Below, piece after piece: positions 1-12,173 of a DNA stretch of 63,736 nucleotides. The DNA comes from Glutinoglossum americanum (Eukaryota; Ascomycota; Geoglossomycetes; Geoglossales; Geoglossaceae): the NCBI GenBank assembly GCA_020080175.1, contig JAGHQL010000161.1:1-63736 (forward strand), in the 5' to 3' direction. A program made the translations under genes and the position numbers. The notes beneath the pieces are model-generated. The model saw nothing but the letters and a program-made list of their open reading frames with translations. It was not told the origin of the DNA and searched no databases. Numbering within the stretch: the first letter of the stretch is position 1; each line of letters begins with the position of its first letter.

Positions 1-1139
1 GCTCAGGCCCTCTGAGAGCGCAATGCCTTTTTGGACTTAGCGTGCCGTGCCGAACTGAGGGCCTGAGCCTGCTGAGGTAAATAGTATATTGTCATGGGTG
101 AATTACGCAATCTGGTTTAGTGTCGCCCGTTCGGGTAAGGCGGTCGCTCGCCGCTTTGTCGGCCTTCGAGGACTACAACATAAATTCATCGCCATTTCCC
201 TCTTCTTCTTGATCATCTTCCTTGCCCGTTTTCCACCTCCTACCCTACCCCTCTGATGAGGTATTTTCTAAACCGGCGGCATCATGCATGCACTGCGCCG
301 CCCAACCCCTCCCTTTTTCCGTGTCTTACGCTAACAGACAAGCATAGATAGGGTTCCTTGCTGAGCACCATTCCCTGCCTCACTACAGCTGCGACTTCAA
401 TGTCTAGGATTACAACTCGGCTGACACACTATTCCCTACCTCACTACAATCAAATGCCTCTTAGTAGTTCACGAGGACGAAGCCAGGGGATTGGGACAGA
501 GGCTCAATGGGATGATGGCCTCGGTTTCCGATGAGACTGAATGTGGAGTGCAGGCGTTCTCGGGGTAGGAACAAGATCGGGAGGACGTTCAGGAGCACGG
601 CTGTGTCGAATGATCAGCTGGGGAGCTTGTGAATAAAGTCTTTCAGCAGCAAGCCTCGGCGCGCTAATTGTTCAAGGACTATGCCGGTCGGTGACAGGGA
701 GGGAGGTTGGAATGCCTCACTTCTGTGAAGCAAGGCAGACATGGTTCCTACGGACGGCTCACCAATCTTGCCCCTCCGGACTTTTCTAGGCAGTGCAGTC
801 GGGGATTGCGCCTACAACGGTTAGTGAACCATCGGGTTAATGGAGAGGTGGAGGCGGAGGCTATATGGCAAGGGGAGAACAGCGTGCTCCTCATTTTTAG
901 TTTTACAACCCAATAAAGTATTCCATATCCATTGGGCTTTAAAATTTCGAGGCGGTTTCCGGTGGTCATACTGACCACTTCGTTGATGGAAAGGGTGTCT
1001 TGATAGACCGCAAAACTTCGAGTATTTCTTAAATGCGTTGTGCTATCAACGAATACAGGCCACCCGTACCGACTCTCTTGTATATACAGTCATTCTGGCT
1101 TTCTCGCAGAGATTTGAAAGCTACAGCCAACTATACGTC
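1..1139. other. Gene-free left margin
   Basis: No convincing coding region is visible. The first 68 bases hold a 12-bp inverted repeat (GCTCAGGCCCTC at 1-12, complement ending at 68) around a 44-base spacer. The GC-rich text with repeated GTGCC resembles the subterminal sequence of fungal hAT elements, so the window may open on the end of such an element; this is a weak guess because only one end is in view. Short open frames at 707-978 overlap on both strands and show no recognisable protein. Confidence 0.4.
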
Positions 1140-1590
1140 TATAGGGTCTCGGGGGCTAGAGAATGGAGGTGGCCAGAAGACAAAAGTAGCTAAAGAATCT
1201 TTGGAGCCAGAGACAGAAGGAGGCCAGACGGCAAAAATGGCTAGAGGATCTTGGAGGCTAGGGAAAAGAGGCGGCCGGACGACAGAAGCGGCTGAAGGAT
1301 CTCGAAGGCCAGAGAACAGAGGCAGTTGAGCGGCGAAAGCGGCGAAAGCATCTTGGGGGCCAGAGAGCGGAGGCGACTAAAGCATCCCGAGGGCTGGAGA
1401 GTCTGGGTTGCTAGAGAAGCCGGAAGGCTAGAGAAACTAGGAGGCCAGGGAAGCTAGGCGGCCAGAGAGGCTTGGAGGCTAGAGAAGCCGGAAGGTTAGA
1501 GAAACCAATAGGCCGGAGAAACTATGAGGCTAGAGAAGTTAGGCGGCTGGAGAATATGGGTGGCCAGAGAAGCACCTCGTCCTCCTCACG
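1140..1590. repeat. Two-part minisatellite (51-bp then ~17-bp units)
   Basis: From about 1140 to 1380 a unit of 51 bp is repeated four to five times with divergence; one copy starts CAGAGACAGAAGGAGGCCAG. Because 51 is a multiple of three the plus strand stays open (1033-1329) and gives a 17-residue periodic peptide rich in G, E, K and R. From about 1400 to 1590 the array changes to a shorter purine-rich unit of about 17 bp built on GGCTAGAGAAG, roughly ten copies. The frame looks like a by-product of period rather than a gene. Confidence 0.7.
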
Positions 1591-1964
1591 CTCCAGCCGC
1601 TCTGTTGCTCCAGCCCTTAGCTTCTCTGGCCACCGTCGAGCAGGAGACACCAAAATGGAAATGGTTCAGCTCTGTTCCTCCAGCTCCTTTCATCCTCTAG
1701 CTACTATTAGGGTGCAGGGACTAGAAGTGGCTCCTCTAAAAATAACTGCTTCGAAACCGACTCCACTCTTGTTTTGGCCATTGTCACCATCGGGGAGGCA
1801 TTTCTAGCTCCTCTAAAAATAACCCCTTCGTCACTGTACAAGTCCCATTGTTCGTGTTTCTTGCTGTACCAAAGTTAGACGCTGTACTTAAACCGTGAAG
1901 ATGGACCTGAGCACTTACTGAAATTAGTATGCCTCGTCACACGCCCACTGCCCTTCTTCCCCTC
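1591..1964. other. Intergenic, with a 27-bp direct repeat
   Basis: No gene seen. A 27-bp sequence containing GCTCCTCTAAAAATAAC occurs at about 1732 and again at about 1807, with a few differences. It lies downstream of the minus-strand gene that ends at 1965. Confidence 0.5.
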
Positions 1965-3705
1965 CTAGTCAACTGGACTCTGCATCGATCTTGTTGGCCT
2001 TTGAACAAAGATCACCCTCAACGTGTTCGACGGGAGATCTCGTGTTCCCGACGCGAATGCTTGACCGAAACCATAGCTGATGCGCCGTGTGTTGTCAGAG
2101 TCGCAGTTAGAGCTGTCAACTACTGGGCCTGGGCGGTACTGTCGTTTTGGTGCATACACGGATAGACCCCTGTAGGGTTCGACTTGCGGCTTTGCAGCAG
2201 TATTGGGTTCGGAAGAGTCGATGGGTGCTGAGGTGTCATTTTGAACAACCTCTTCATTGCTGCCGTGGAGCGCGTCGGGTGCATCAACATCCATGTCGTC
2301 CTCGTCCGCGTCTTGGGGGCTGTTGTGCTCGGTGTCGACCTCAGCTGGGATGCTGTTTGCTTCATGAGTTGGTTCCGGGCACAGAACACTAGTTGATGGC
2401 AAATGGTTTTCGAAAATATGCGCATCAAGTCGACCATCATCACCTGTTGCCGGATTTTGCGTAGTAAGCATCTTCATCTCCCCTTTATAACTTGAATCTT
2501 GATTGGGTTGCTTCTCGTGTGCTTCATGTACCTCTTTGCAGTCGTCAGACTCTGTAAACACAGGCATAAAGTAGCGAATATGCTCGAGAAAGGACTCCAT
2601 ATCGGATGCGACAATGGAATGCTCGATTTCGTCGGCGGATATCTCCGATGGCGCAATTGTGCTCCGAGGAGGTCGTAGTCCGGTCGAGTTTTCAGAAAGA
2701 CTTAAAGCTTCCAACCACTCACGGGTCCTAGAAAGGGTCGATACCAACGAGATCGTAGACTGCTTGTCGCTGGTTTGGTCGTCATCATGTCGATTGTTTA
2801 GTCCCATTACAGTCGACGGTGCCAGACCTAGGACGGATGCTGTTTCGTCGTCAGACCGGTCGTCGCTCCATCTGACAGTTTCGGCAACACTCTGCGCATC
2901 GCTGGCGTGCGCAGTTGATATTTTTGATAACGTTGCGGAATACTGTTTGTACGAGCTGGCGACTCTCTCGCTCGACGAGCTGGTTGACCGCGTACCACAA
3001 AGAGAGGGCGCGGAAAGTTCCGTCGGGCCCTCGCCTTGGCTCTCCGATGTGCTCTTCAAGAGTGTTGACTCCTCGGTCTCCGTAGATGACGCTGGCCTCA
3101 ACTTGGCTACCGACGGTGAACGCCTCACTGCATGTTCAACTTTTTGGTGATTCTGAGATACTTTTGTCCTGAGATCATCGATTTTTTCTCCGAGTTGTGT
3201 TATATTTTGTCTGTAGGTAGTCAGCAAGACCGACTTATCACGACAGTCGAAGTCCGTACAGGTGGAGGCACTGGATAATGGAGAAGATTGCCGATTGCTG
3301 CCCACGAAGCGTGTGAAGCAGATCCTGCATAGCATCTTCTCGCCATAGCACACGAGCCCTTCCTTTCCAGCCCTTCGAGCCCTCTGGTCCCAGACGGGAC
3401 AAGATCTTCTCAATATCTTCGTCTAAGCATGACAGAACCAAATTACACCCCGCCAAGGCAGCCGCGAAAGTCTGCTCTAACTCCGGAATCTTCGTGAACC
3501 TCAGCTTGATGGCTTCTTGGTGTTCTTCAAAGATGACATTGACAAACTGCATCGATGCACCAATGACAGAGACTTCGATGTGGAGAGCGGCGATGGTTCG
3601 ACGGGCATTATGATACTTGTCGTACAAGCTATGGAGGGACTTTATGGTTGAGAGGCAGTTCCTGCCGAGGGAGGCTGCGGCAGCGACACAGGAAAATACC
3701 TCCAT
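1965..3705 (-). CDS. Fungal STAND-type N-terminal domain protein
   Basis: Two-exon gene. Exon 1 runs from 3705 to 3260 and exon 2 from 3210 to 1965, with a 49-bp intron (3211-3259) that has GTACGG donor, CTGAC branch site and CTACAG acceptor. The total is exactly 564 codons including stop (563 aa). The first ~150 residues (MEVFSCVAAAASLGRNCL, then alternating hydrophobic helices, IIQCLHL and the heptad-like QNITQLGEKIDDLRTK) match the N-terminal helical domain that precedes NACHT or ankyrin modules in many fungal NLR-like proteins. The rest is low-complexity, rich in S, T, D and E, with no NACHT or repeat domain, so this looks like an orphan N-terminal (adaptor-like) protein. Function in non-self signalling is inferred from family only. 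It lies about 1 kb downstream of the ATPase gene on the same strand. Confidence 0.72.
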
Positions 3706-4729
3706 CGCAAGTCCGGTCCATGGAGGTGAAGGCCTGGCAGAAACCTTGGAACACGAGACGCGGATATGGCACGTGAGACTTGGCGTTGATTAACGTGGAT
3801 CACCAAGCGATTATATTGGCGTACCAACAGTAATTACTTATGGAACTCTAGTGGAAGGCCTTGGCATTACCCCGCTCGAGTATATAAGTGCTTAGTTGGG
3901 CTATGCTTCACGGTTGGCTGGTGTTTGCAGGTTATCGCAAGGCTTTCGTTTTGCTATCATTTCGCGTCCTGCCCTTCCGTTCCGGCGAAATCGTAGGCAT
4001 CACACTGATAAAATCCGCCTAGCAAGGTTTTTTTTGATGATCTACAGAGCCCTATCTAGCGTTAGTAGTTCTCGAGTTGAGCCGCATAGATTGTATGCAA
4101 ACTTTTGGAGCCGAACTGGAGCCGGTGATTGCGTGGACTCCTGGGTGCGATTTATTTACAGTGCCTAGAAAAAAGTTTTCGCAATCGGCCTCCTTCGCAA
4201 CTCTACCATTTCCTTCCGGACAGTATTTATCCATCTTGAGAAGTATACGGTGAGGTCATGACTCAAACGTCCAAATGTGGCCTGGACCACCAAATAGGGG
4301 TCACGCAATTTCTACTGCCCCTATTTGCCAGCGGAAAGAAAGCGAATATAAGACGTCTAGAAGTCTCATATAAGAGTTGGATCAATTGAACACTACGTTG
4401 AGCCTACGTTTTCAACAGTTCAAACGCAAAGATGCTAAAGGGACCGTGAAGAATGATGACAAGATTGTGTTTCAGCCGGGGACGGAGCAGAAGGCGTGGG
4501 AGACGGGTGACGTTCCGCCTTCACCGGGCCACATGGTGCTTGACGTGGGCCAAAGATGAGATACAGTTAGGTTAATCGGCGAAAGCGTTCAAGGTTTGAT
4601 GAAATTCTGATGCTGGGGAAGGTGATGAAGAACGGTGAGGACAGGTTGACAGAAACAAACATCCGGGAGACGACGGTCTTCTCAACGTCGTCAAACACTT
4701 CCATGAAAAGAAATAAGGTCTCAGTAAGG
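3706..4729. other. Intergenic between two minus-strand genes
   Basis: No gene supported. A TATA-like string TATATAAGTG near 3879 faces right, but the open frames that follow (3896-4168 and 4377-4559) resemble no known protein. Frames on the minus strand at 4567-4802 overlap the 3' end of the ATPase gene and may be its 3' untranslated region. Confidence 0.4.
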
Positions 4730-7700
4730 TCATGCGGATACTCGTCCAAAGTACCTCCCAGAAGACATCAACCTCAACGTCCCCGCGAGATACAACTCCC
4801 ACGGATCAAGGAAAATACTCAACTGCGGCTCTTTCTCCGCATTGTAAATCCTGATAAGGAGAATAACATCTGAAGGAATACGATATCTCTCTTCCTGCGA
4901 CCGAATAGCGTACTTCCTCGCTTTGTCAAATTGCGCTGTGGTTAGCGCAAACTCGTCCGATAAAGGCCCTCTTGTGGTTTTGACGACGATGTGCCAGGTT
5001 GGTGGGCGGGTTCTCCATGCGCGTGCTTCGGGGTAGCCGGAGCGAGCGATGATTTCGGTCCATATGCCTTCGGTGTCTTTGATGGTGAAGGCAAATGAGT
5101 CATCGCTGAGTGCGGGTGCGGAGAGGCCGGCTCTGGTGCGACGGTGCGAGGTCCAGTGTTCTTCGGGGATGAAACGTTCGGACATCATTTTGGCTAGAGT
5201 TTGACAGACCTGGGTGGAGTTAGCGAGAATGGGTAATATAGATGTTGGGTTGTAGAATACTTACGTGGTTCTCGCCAATGAACTCTAACTCATCGTCAGC
5301 GCCATCGCCATGAATGGCACGACGGCCGAAGCCGTTGGGTGCAACAATTTTAAAGCCTGACCCGAAAGGATTGTCGCCCACCAGACCATCCAGGAATGGA
5401 TTCGCCTCGATTCCCATACCACCTATTTCTTGATCCTCTCCATTAGCCTCACCAAACATCGGATTTCGGTTTGAAATGACAGTAAAGCTTTCCGTCGCAA
5501 ACTGTGGAAACGATCCGTCCAACATTGTATGCGCCGGCATCCTCGGCGCATTTAACCATTCATCGTTGCCATCATCCTCAGGGTAGGACAGTGGAATGCC
5601 ATAATGGCCAAGAATGGCAGAGATGCTGGCAGGATTCGGTGTGGTGAGCACGATGTGCAGGAGGTACAGCCCATTTTTACGCTCGTCGATGCCGGTGTAG
5701 GACCCGAGCTTCTCACTGAGTTCGTGAGGGTTACCTTCCAGCTCGAGGTATTGGTCCTTGAGGTAGATTTTCATACTTTCTTCCTCTGGAGAGAGAACCA
5801 CGTTTCCTGGGAGTTGTCTGCCTTCGACGTCTTGGCCGCCGATGTTGACTAGGTAGCGTTGGATGATGCGTTCTGCGGTGAAGACTTCTATTTGCTGAAG
5901 CGCCTTCAAGACACGTTTTCTTCTGTCTCGGTGGATCGTAGATGGTTGAACGAGTCTTCGAAAAAGGTTAACATTCGTGCTTTGCTTTGGGAACAAGGCC
6001 TTACCTAGCAATGAACTCGTATTTTGATTGGAACATCGCGGTGTGCTCTCTATGAAAGACTACTTTGCCTTCTGTTCTTGGGATGCTCTTCGTTGCCAGA
6101 CTCAGTCGTTTCTTGTCCATTTCTAAATTACACATGATACGCTCCATCTGCGAAATATCGTCGGTTGAAAAAGCCAGCAGCGGAACAATACCTGTGAAGC
6201 TGGTTCGCAAGGGCATTGTGTCCGCAATGAACCACGGCTTTGGGGTCGACATGAGCTGGTCAAAGGTATCCGGCTCTCCAGAATCCGTGATTGGCCAGAC
6301 TTCCTTCTCAACCAAGGGCTGTAGTCTGGAGGTGTAAGTCTTGTCTTTCTCAAGGAACTTCTCGAGTTCGAGGTAGATGTTGCGCATGTAATGCAAGGGA
6401 TCTTTCTTCTTAAACATTACAGCTTCGAAGATTAGGTCTCTCATCGACGCATCGGTAACCTGGAGCACATCTGTGAACAAGCGTTTGCAGGAAGGGTAGA
6501 TTTCGTTGACAGAGAAGTGAAGCCGGAGACATTTGGGCCCGGTCCAGAGAGCTTGGTGGATAGGGAGCCAAGTGCCGCTATCAGGATTGATCTCGGGGTT
6601 ACCACTCCACGGAGCGTAAACTGACAGCTTACTGTCGTGGAAGAATTTCCTATTCCAGTCAGAAACAGCTAAGCCGTCAAACAGCGGTGGTACTTACTGG
6701 ACCTTCTTCTGGTCTTCATTGGACCGTGCTTGAATTTGCTCATAGAAATACATCACTTGCTTGAGCTGGCAAGGATTGCCACACAGTTTGTCCAAACACC
6801 GCAGCCAGAAGTTGATGTCTTGTTTGACACCGACGCCAAAAGTTGCAAGGACCTGCCAACAAGGGTGTTCTGGATCTGGAACATCCAGGAACGAAACACA
6901 GCCTTTTGTTTCTTCCGGGACATCACCGAGAGGGAGGAATGTCTCATCCAAGCGACAGGTCTCGCCTTCCGTGGTCTTGACTCCCACAGCGGAAATCTTC
7001 TTCTTGAGGGTGCGATATGATTCTTCGACGGATGCGTCCTCAAACTGGTTTGTCAATGGCTCCATGAATGGTTTGTACTCCACCCAATGGGCGCATAGGA
7101 GGGTGATTGCATCCAGCGACGACCAGGCTTTGATGATGAACTCAAACTCATGGCTCATCTCGAAAACCCATGATCGAGGAGAGACCTCTCTAATGAGTCG
7201 AATGAGCCTCGGAATATTGGAAAGACTCATATTCGTGTTGAGCCAAGCAAGCCAGTCCGCTTCGTTCCTGGGGTGGGCTGTTTTGTAATCTGGATGGATG
7301 AATTGAAACTTCTTTCGATTGTTGGCAAAGAACTTGGATGCCGAATGTGGAATTTCGTCGTCGACGTATAGCGTGGCTCCTAGAGCACGGCCATCCGACT
7401 CGGTTGCGAACCAGAATGGCTTGCCATCCCCGTTTCTCCAACCGGTCGTATAGAGGAATAATATCTGGGAGATGAGATCTGCCCGAGGAATCTTGGCCGG
7501 ATTAAAAGACTGATCGCTATGGTTTGCTACAATCAACTGGGTGATGGCGGCAACTTTGAAATCTTGCACCCCAACGACGCGAAACAAATTTGATCGAGGG
7601 ACGTCTTTTGCCGCTTTTGAATCAACAACGAGAAGATCGACACCGCCTGGGAGTTCCCATTGCTCGGATTCCCCGGGAAAGAAGATGTTATTGTTCGCAG

Positions 7701-9447
7701 CGCATACCCACCGCCCATCGCGGAGAAGGATGATGGGAAGCTTCTTGATGCGTTCCCGCGAAACATGAGTGCCTTCGGCCTCTTCTGCTTCGGGGTCCTT
7801 CGGGCGAAGTATATCTGGAATAGGTCTTCCAAAGAACCTATGTCGGCCATCGCTTTGTCTATTAAGCCGATACATCATGCGCCGGGTTTCTGCCTGAAGT
7901 GGAGCTTCCCAAATGTTGACCAGCACCATGGCTAAATGTGAATGCCACTCTGGGGGCTTGGACTTGAAGGAGTCGTGTTGATGCTTAGTGATTTCCTCTA
8001 GGTGGTCAAGGAACAGGGTGTCATCCATCTCGGTGGCAACCAAGAGCTTGAGTCGCTCGGCATCATCATGACTATAGTTTTGCGAGACATACACGCCGTG
8101 TTTGGATGGAGTGAGCGTCAAAGGGACACCTTCGTGATCCATGTATTTCTCTGGCACATATGTCAGACTAGAACCGGGTCGGAGTTTCTCATCCCAGGAC
8201 TCAAGCACAGGCTCTCTTGAAAGTCGTTCGAGAAGACGTGTTTTGAGTGGAGAGAAGAAATCGAATGACACTGGCTTTGGCGGCAAATACCGAAGCCAGG
8301 TGTATCTAAAAGACCCGGAGTTGAACCAGGCAACGCTCTCCAAGAATGCGTCGACAAATTGATCTCGGAGAGATTGATTCCACCTGGAGGAGTTATCAAC
8401 ATCCTCGCGACTGGCGATGAGGAGAAAATCGGCCTGAATCATGAACTACAAAAGGTCAGCTAGATCAGTGCTCAAGGCTTGGCAGGAGAATACCTTGAAC
8501 CCGTAGTCTCTAATCGGCAAGTATGCAAACACTTGTTGCGCGTCCAATTTGGGTTGGTTATCATCGTCGACTGAGAAGGCTAGTAAGAGTTCTGACTCTC
8601 TCACTCCATCTCGCTTCTCCTCCGGAGGCAGGTTCTTAGCTCGGTAGCGGATCACGAGATAGTTCATCCTCTTTCCATCTTCACTCAGATGAACGGCCTC
8701 TTTGCCCACAATTTCGCCTGCCGCTCTTGTCAATGTTCTCGTAGTAGGTATACCATTGGCACCGACAAAGGTGATGACGATCTTCCTGAGTCGGCGAAGG
8801 AAGATGAGGAGGCGAGCATCCAAACCATTCAAATCCGAAATCAACTCTTGTACATCATAATCACTGGCGAACTGCAGGTAGAAAGATGTCCAATGCGGCC
8901 TCTTGCCTGGGAAATCGACCAGAATGGGTGCAATCATGCCGAGCTTGACATTCCTGTCGAACTTGAACTCATACGCCCGAGATGATACCCAGACCACATC
9001 TGCTGCCTTGAAGACAGACTTGAAGCCGATACCCTTCTCGCCTACATATTGAGTAGAAACACCGGCGCCAGCTTTTGAGCTTTGTCCAACGCTGCAAATG
9101 GCATCCACGTCCTTTGGAGAGAACCCAATCTCGTTGCAATCAACGCGGAGATGTTTCTTGCCGTAAGTGAGGTGCAGAGTAGGATCCTGGACCTCGTAAT
9201 GATTGTCGTCGGCATTCTGAATCAGCTCGAGGAGGAAATGGGTAGATTTCTGATACAGTTGCTCGGCAAGCCTATAGATGTCAGCAACTAGAAACGCCCT
9301 AATGAAGATCAATACCTACACTTTCACCGCAGCTTCAAGGTTCTTCACAATAGCTTGAGGAACGTGAACATTCTCGTCGAGGCCATTGCCAGCCCGAATG
9401 TTCTTCAAGTGCTGATTGGCATCGTCTCGGGAGCGTGTGTCGGTCAT
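4730..9447 (-). CDS. Sacsin/NO VEIN-like HATPase protein
   Basis: Six exons: 9447-9320, 9271-8494, 8445-6698, 6649-6005, 5955-5265 and 5209-4730. The five introns (48, 48, 48, 49, 55 bp) have GT-AG ends and CTGAC or CTAAC-like branch sites. The sum is exactly 1490 codons (1489 aa). The start at 9447 (MTDTRSRDD) fits the usual beginning of the family; an upstream in-frame ATG exists at 9663. Residues 45-200 form a GHKL ATPase fold: N-box E58..N62..D65 in ELIQNADDN, G1-like DCNEIGF at 87-93, G2 YVGEKGIGFKS at 118-128. The long remainder is the usual poorly characterised C-terminal region of this fungal family. GHKL ATPases of this kind are compared with sacsin, plant NO VEIN and Hsp90; the role in fungi is unknown. 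The reading frame is intact, unlike the mutated DNA to its right. Confidence 0.85.
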
Positions 9448-10548
9448 CGCCGGAGTGGTTGCAGTTGCTGGAGGTAGCTCCGGTTGTGCGAGTATTGCAG
9501 CGAAAGGCTTGCGTTGTTTGGAAGTGGCCGGCTCTTTCGAACGAACAGAGTGTTGACGACTGAACAAAGATAAAACCGTAGCAGGTTGTCGACAAGAACG
9601 ATGTTGTACACGAATACATGTTGTCGTCAAGCGTAAGGCTGATTCAGTGAGGCTGCAAGGCAACCGTCCGCAACATCTGCGAGCCGCGCGGTTTTGGTGA
9701 GGGCTGCGAGTGGCTTTATAACCGCACTTCCTATTGATTCAAAATGGGGCGCTGAATATGCTTGGGCAATATTCCAGCCGCCATTCAATAACGCCACCAG
9801 CCTTGGGGAGCCCCCCCCCGGTGGAAGGAGGACGGGTTTGCAAATTTGGGGTTCCCCAAACCTGTTGACAAGAGCCATGAATACTATGCCGCTGACGGAC
9901 AGAAACCAGGTAAAAGCTGCAGTACTGTGAAGTGGAAGCGGGTGAGTCTCTCGTGTGTGCTATGTGCAATGGTGGGAGCTTCGGGTGAAGAGGTAAGCTA
10001 CCCCTGCCGAGCTCACATGACCAAGCTAAGCTAATTGCAGCGGGGTGCAGATTCTGTCTCAACACTACTATGGCAGTTATTCTTGCAAGATGTAATGGGT
10101 GCTGGACGTCCCACCGACATCCCGGCGTGGTCCCGGTAGTGTGCCGGGTCGGGTAATAGCTAGAACCTCTCGCGACAACGCAAGCAGAAGGCGATAAGGG
10201 TAGCTAGGCCGTAGGCGTACCGTGGAGGGTCCGTAGGCTATGTAGGCACGATTCTAGCGATGCAAGAGCAACAATGGTGGAGATCTTGATGACTTTCAAA
10301 GAACCAATCGCTGCCCCACTAGGGGTGAGAGCGATGAGGCTACATACAGTGGTGAGGTCACGTGCAGCTGCCGGAGCGCTGCCGGGCACCAGGAGAAGGA
10401 ACAGCGAGAGGTGATCTTGAGGGCAGTACGAATTAGGCTAGCGTATATTCGTTGTCACGGGAACACTGCGGAATCTCCCGCTCCCAAATATATCACACGA
10501 TATATTCCAACAGCTGGCAAGAGAAGTACGGCATTGGCGAATTGCCCT
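9448..10548. other. Upstream region of the ATPase gene; otherwise empty
   Basis: The first 200 bases should hold the promoter and leader of the minus-strand ATPase gene. Beyond that only short unsupported frames are seen. One of them (10204-10389, minus) starts MPGSAPAAARD and ends in a hydrophobic stretch. A C-run lies at 9811-9820 and a small inverted repeat (GGTTTGCAAATTTGGGG near 9835) follows it; neither points to a gene. Confidence 0.4.
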
Positions 10549-11169
10549 AACCGGCCCGTCCATCGCCCGTCACGCCCATCATACCTGTATTTCGCAACCG
10601 CCTCTCGGTAGCCATCCTCAGTGCCACGCTCCTCTCTGTCGTTCTGCTCGGAAAGCTGGGGGGGGAACGCTCCATCGCTTCGCTCATTAGAAGACCGGTG
10701 CACCGAACACTTGCGGATGCGGCGGCGCTGGCGACTAATGAAACCCTCGGATTTGGAGAGATTCTCACCATCTCCTTAGACTAGTCCGTCTGCTTATCTC
10801 CCTCCCCACCTCCGCAAGCATATCTAACGGTGTCACTCTGAAAGTCGTACTGACCGCCAAGATTTTCTCACTCTCCTTTCGGACCTCAGCCCACTACGGC
10901 TTACCGTTATCCATGGCGTTACGGGCGAAGAGGCGGCTAAGTCCCCCGCAATTTCCGTAAACACAAAACTTCATCCTGCCGAGTTGGGGTGCTGGCGCTC
11001 CCATGTCAACGCGTGGCAGCACGTCGTCAATACGGGTGTAGGCACGGCTCTAATCCTTGAGGACGATGCAGATTGGCATGTCAACATTAAAGAGCAGATG
11101 GCTTTGCTTAGCCGGGCACCCCTGAACGACACAAACCCTTTCCCCGAGGAATTTGAGAAATTACACTAG
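10549..11169 (+). pseudogene. Glycosyltransferase family 25 remnant
   Basis: The frame opens after a stop near 10543 with no ATG. It encodes a basic-hydrophobic segment typical of a type II membrane anchor (RNRLSVAILSATLLSVVLL), then ETLGFGEILTISLD. A probable 61-bp intron (10784-10844, CTAAC branch) joins in phase to YRTDRQDFLTLL, followed by LTVIHGVTGEE, ELGCWRSHVNAW and ALILEDDADW, the hallmark GT25 core with its acidic motif. The frame stops at 11169 after EEFEKLH, before the second half of the domain. A fungal GT25 enzyme would act in the secretory pathway. Because start codon and C-terminal half are missing I call it a truncated relic; an unseen first exon is the alternative. Confidence 0.65.
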
Positions 11170-12089
11170 AAGTGGGCGAGGAGCCATCGTCGTCTCTCCC
11201 TGGTCATAATCATTTCCTTCTGCACAATGCCACGTCGACTGACCCTCGACAACCAAGACCATCCTCCTTCACACTCTTTCTAAGCCGAGCCTTGGAGCCG
11301 TGGCAACTTGTAATGGGATTATATAGCCTCAATTCTCGTTAGGAGGGTAGAGATCAGTTCTAATATAACTTCATATTACAACCTCTCCACCTTGTCGGCC
11401 AGCGGCCTGCCAGCGAGTCGCTCATACTGAGAGATTATAACCTTGACATACCCATTAGACGCCAATCGCCCCGGTCGCGCAACCCCTGCGGCCCGTGTGG
11501 AGCCCGTAACTGCTCGCGACGTCACACTGTCAACAAGCCCTAGGAGTACCCCTTGCTGATTACTCTTACACAACTACTGTCAGGGAACGTCGAAACTCCG
11601 TGGAGCATATCCCGAAGATCAATAAAATGGGACTGATGCTCGTGCATGGAAGCTTTCGCGGCATACGAGTGCCAAAGAGCCCGGCTCCATGCCATCGTGC
11701 TAGAGAAGTTTTCTTTACTAAGCCGAACAGCGTCTTCATGGCTCTCGTCTACCCGGCCCATATTTGGATAAAAGGCGTTTGAGGGAGATTGATCGCGCGG
11801 TCCTGGGGAGACCGCAGTTGTTTGTAAGTGCGGAGCGATTAACTACCTAAAGCATTCAGAATCTTACCTAAGCACCGGTGGTTCATCAAATAATTTTGGT
11901 GGTAAGGCTCGGGAACTGGTGAGCTTAATAAGAAAGACTAGGTAAGAAAGCTGCCCTACAGGAAACTTGTTTCGGCTCTGGCATTTCACCGCGAGGGCAT
12001 GCAGCGTCGACGAGCCTCACTAAATTTTTGGTCGGCCCAATCTAACTTGGATAGGTAAACCGGTTTATCCCGAAGATTTTCAACAAGCA
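11170..12089. other. No gene recognised
   Basis: Several short frames on both strands (11376-11573 minus, 11540-11761 minus, 11600-11782 plus) overlap each other and show no family signature. This could be the decayed 3' part of the GT25 remnant, but I cannot match it. Confidence 0.4.
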
Positions 12090-12173
12090 TCTCTGTTGGT
12101 CTAGTGGTTATGATTTCCGCTTGTCATCACGTGAGAAGCGCGGGAGACCGGGGTTCGATTCCCCGACAGAGAG
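12090..12173 (+). tRNA. tRNA-Asp(GTC) with 12-nt intron
   Basis: Acceptor strands TCTCTGT (12090-12096) and ACAGAGA (12166-12172) pair perfectly, with G73 as discriminator. The A box TGGTCTAGTGG and B box GGTTCGATTCC are present. The anticodon arm CCGC-TTGTCAC-GCGG is completed by removing a 12-base intron (12127-12138, TCACGTGAGAAG) one base after anticodon GTC at 12123-12125, the canonical place. A T-run just after the gene is the Pol III terminator. The AT-rich transposon tract begins immediately downstream. Confidence 0.93.

Noticed and set aside
707-978. Overlapping frames on both strands
   Set aside because: Short, mutually antisense, no family signature and no splice context; treated as chance frames.
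4567-4802. Extra minus frames after the ATPase stop codon as a further exon
   Set aside because: No consensus splice pair joins them in phase; exon 6 already ends naturally at 4730.
6753-7043. Plus and minus frames within the ATPase gene (also 7190-7441, 7533-7935, 8689-8985)
   Set aside because: Alternative frames of exon 3 and exon 2 of the same gene.
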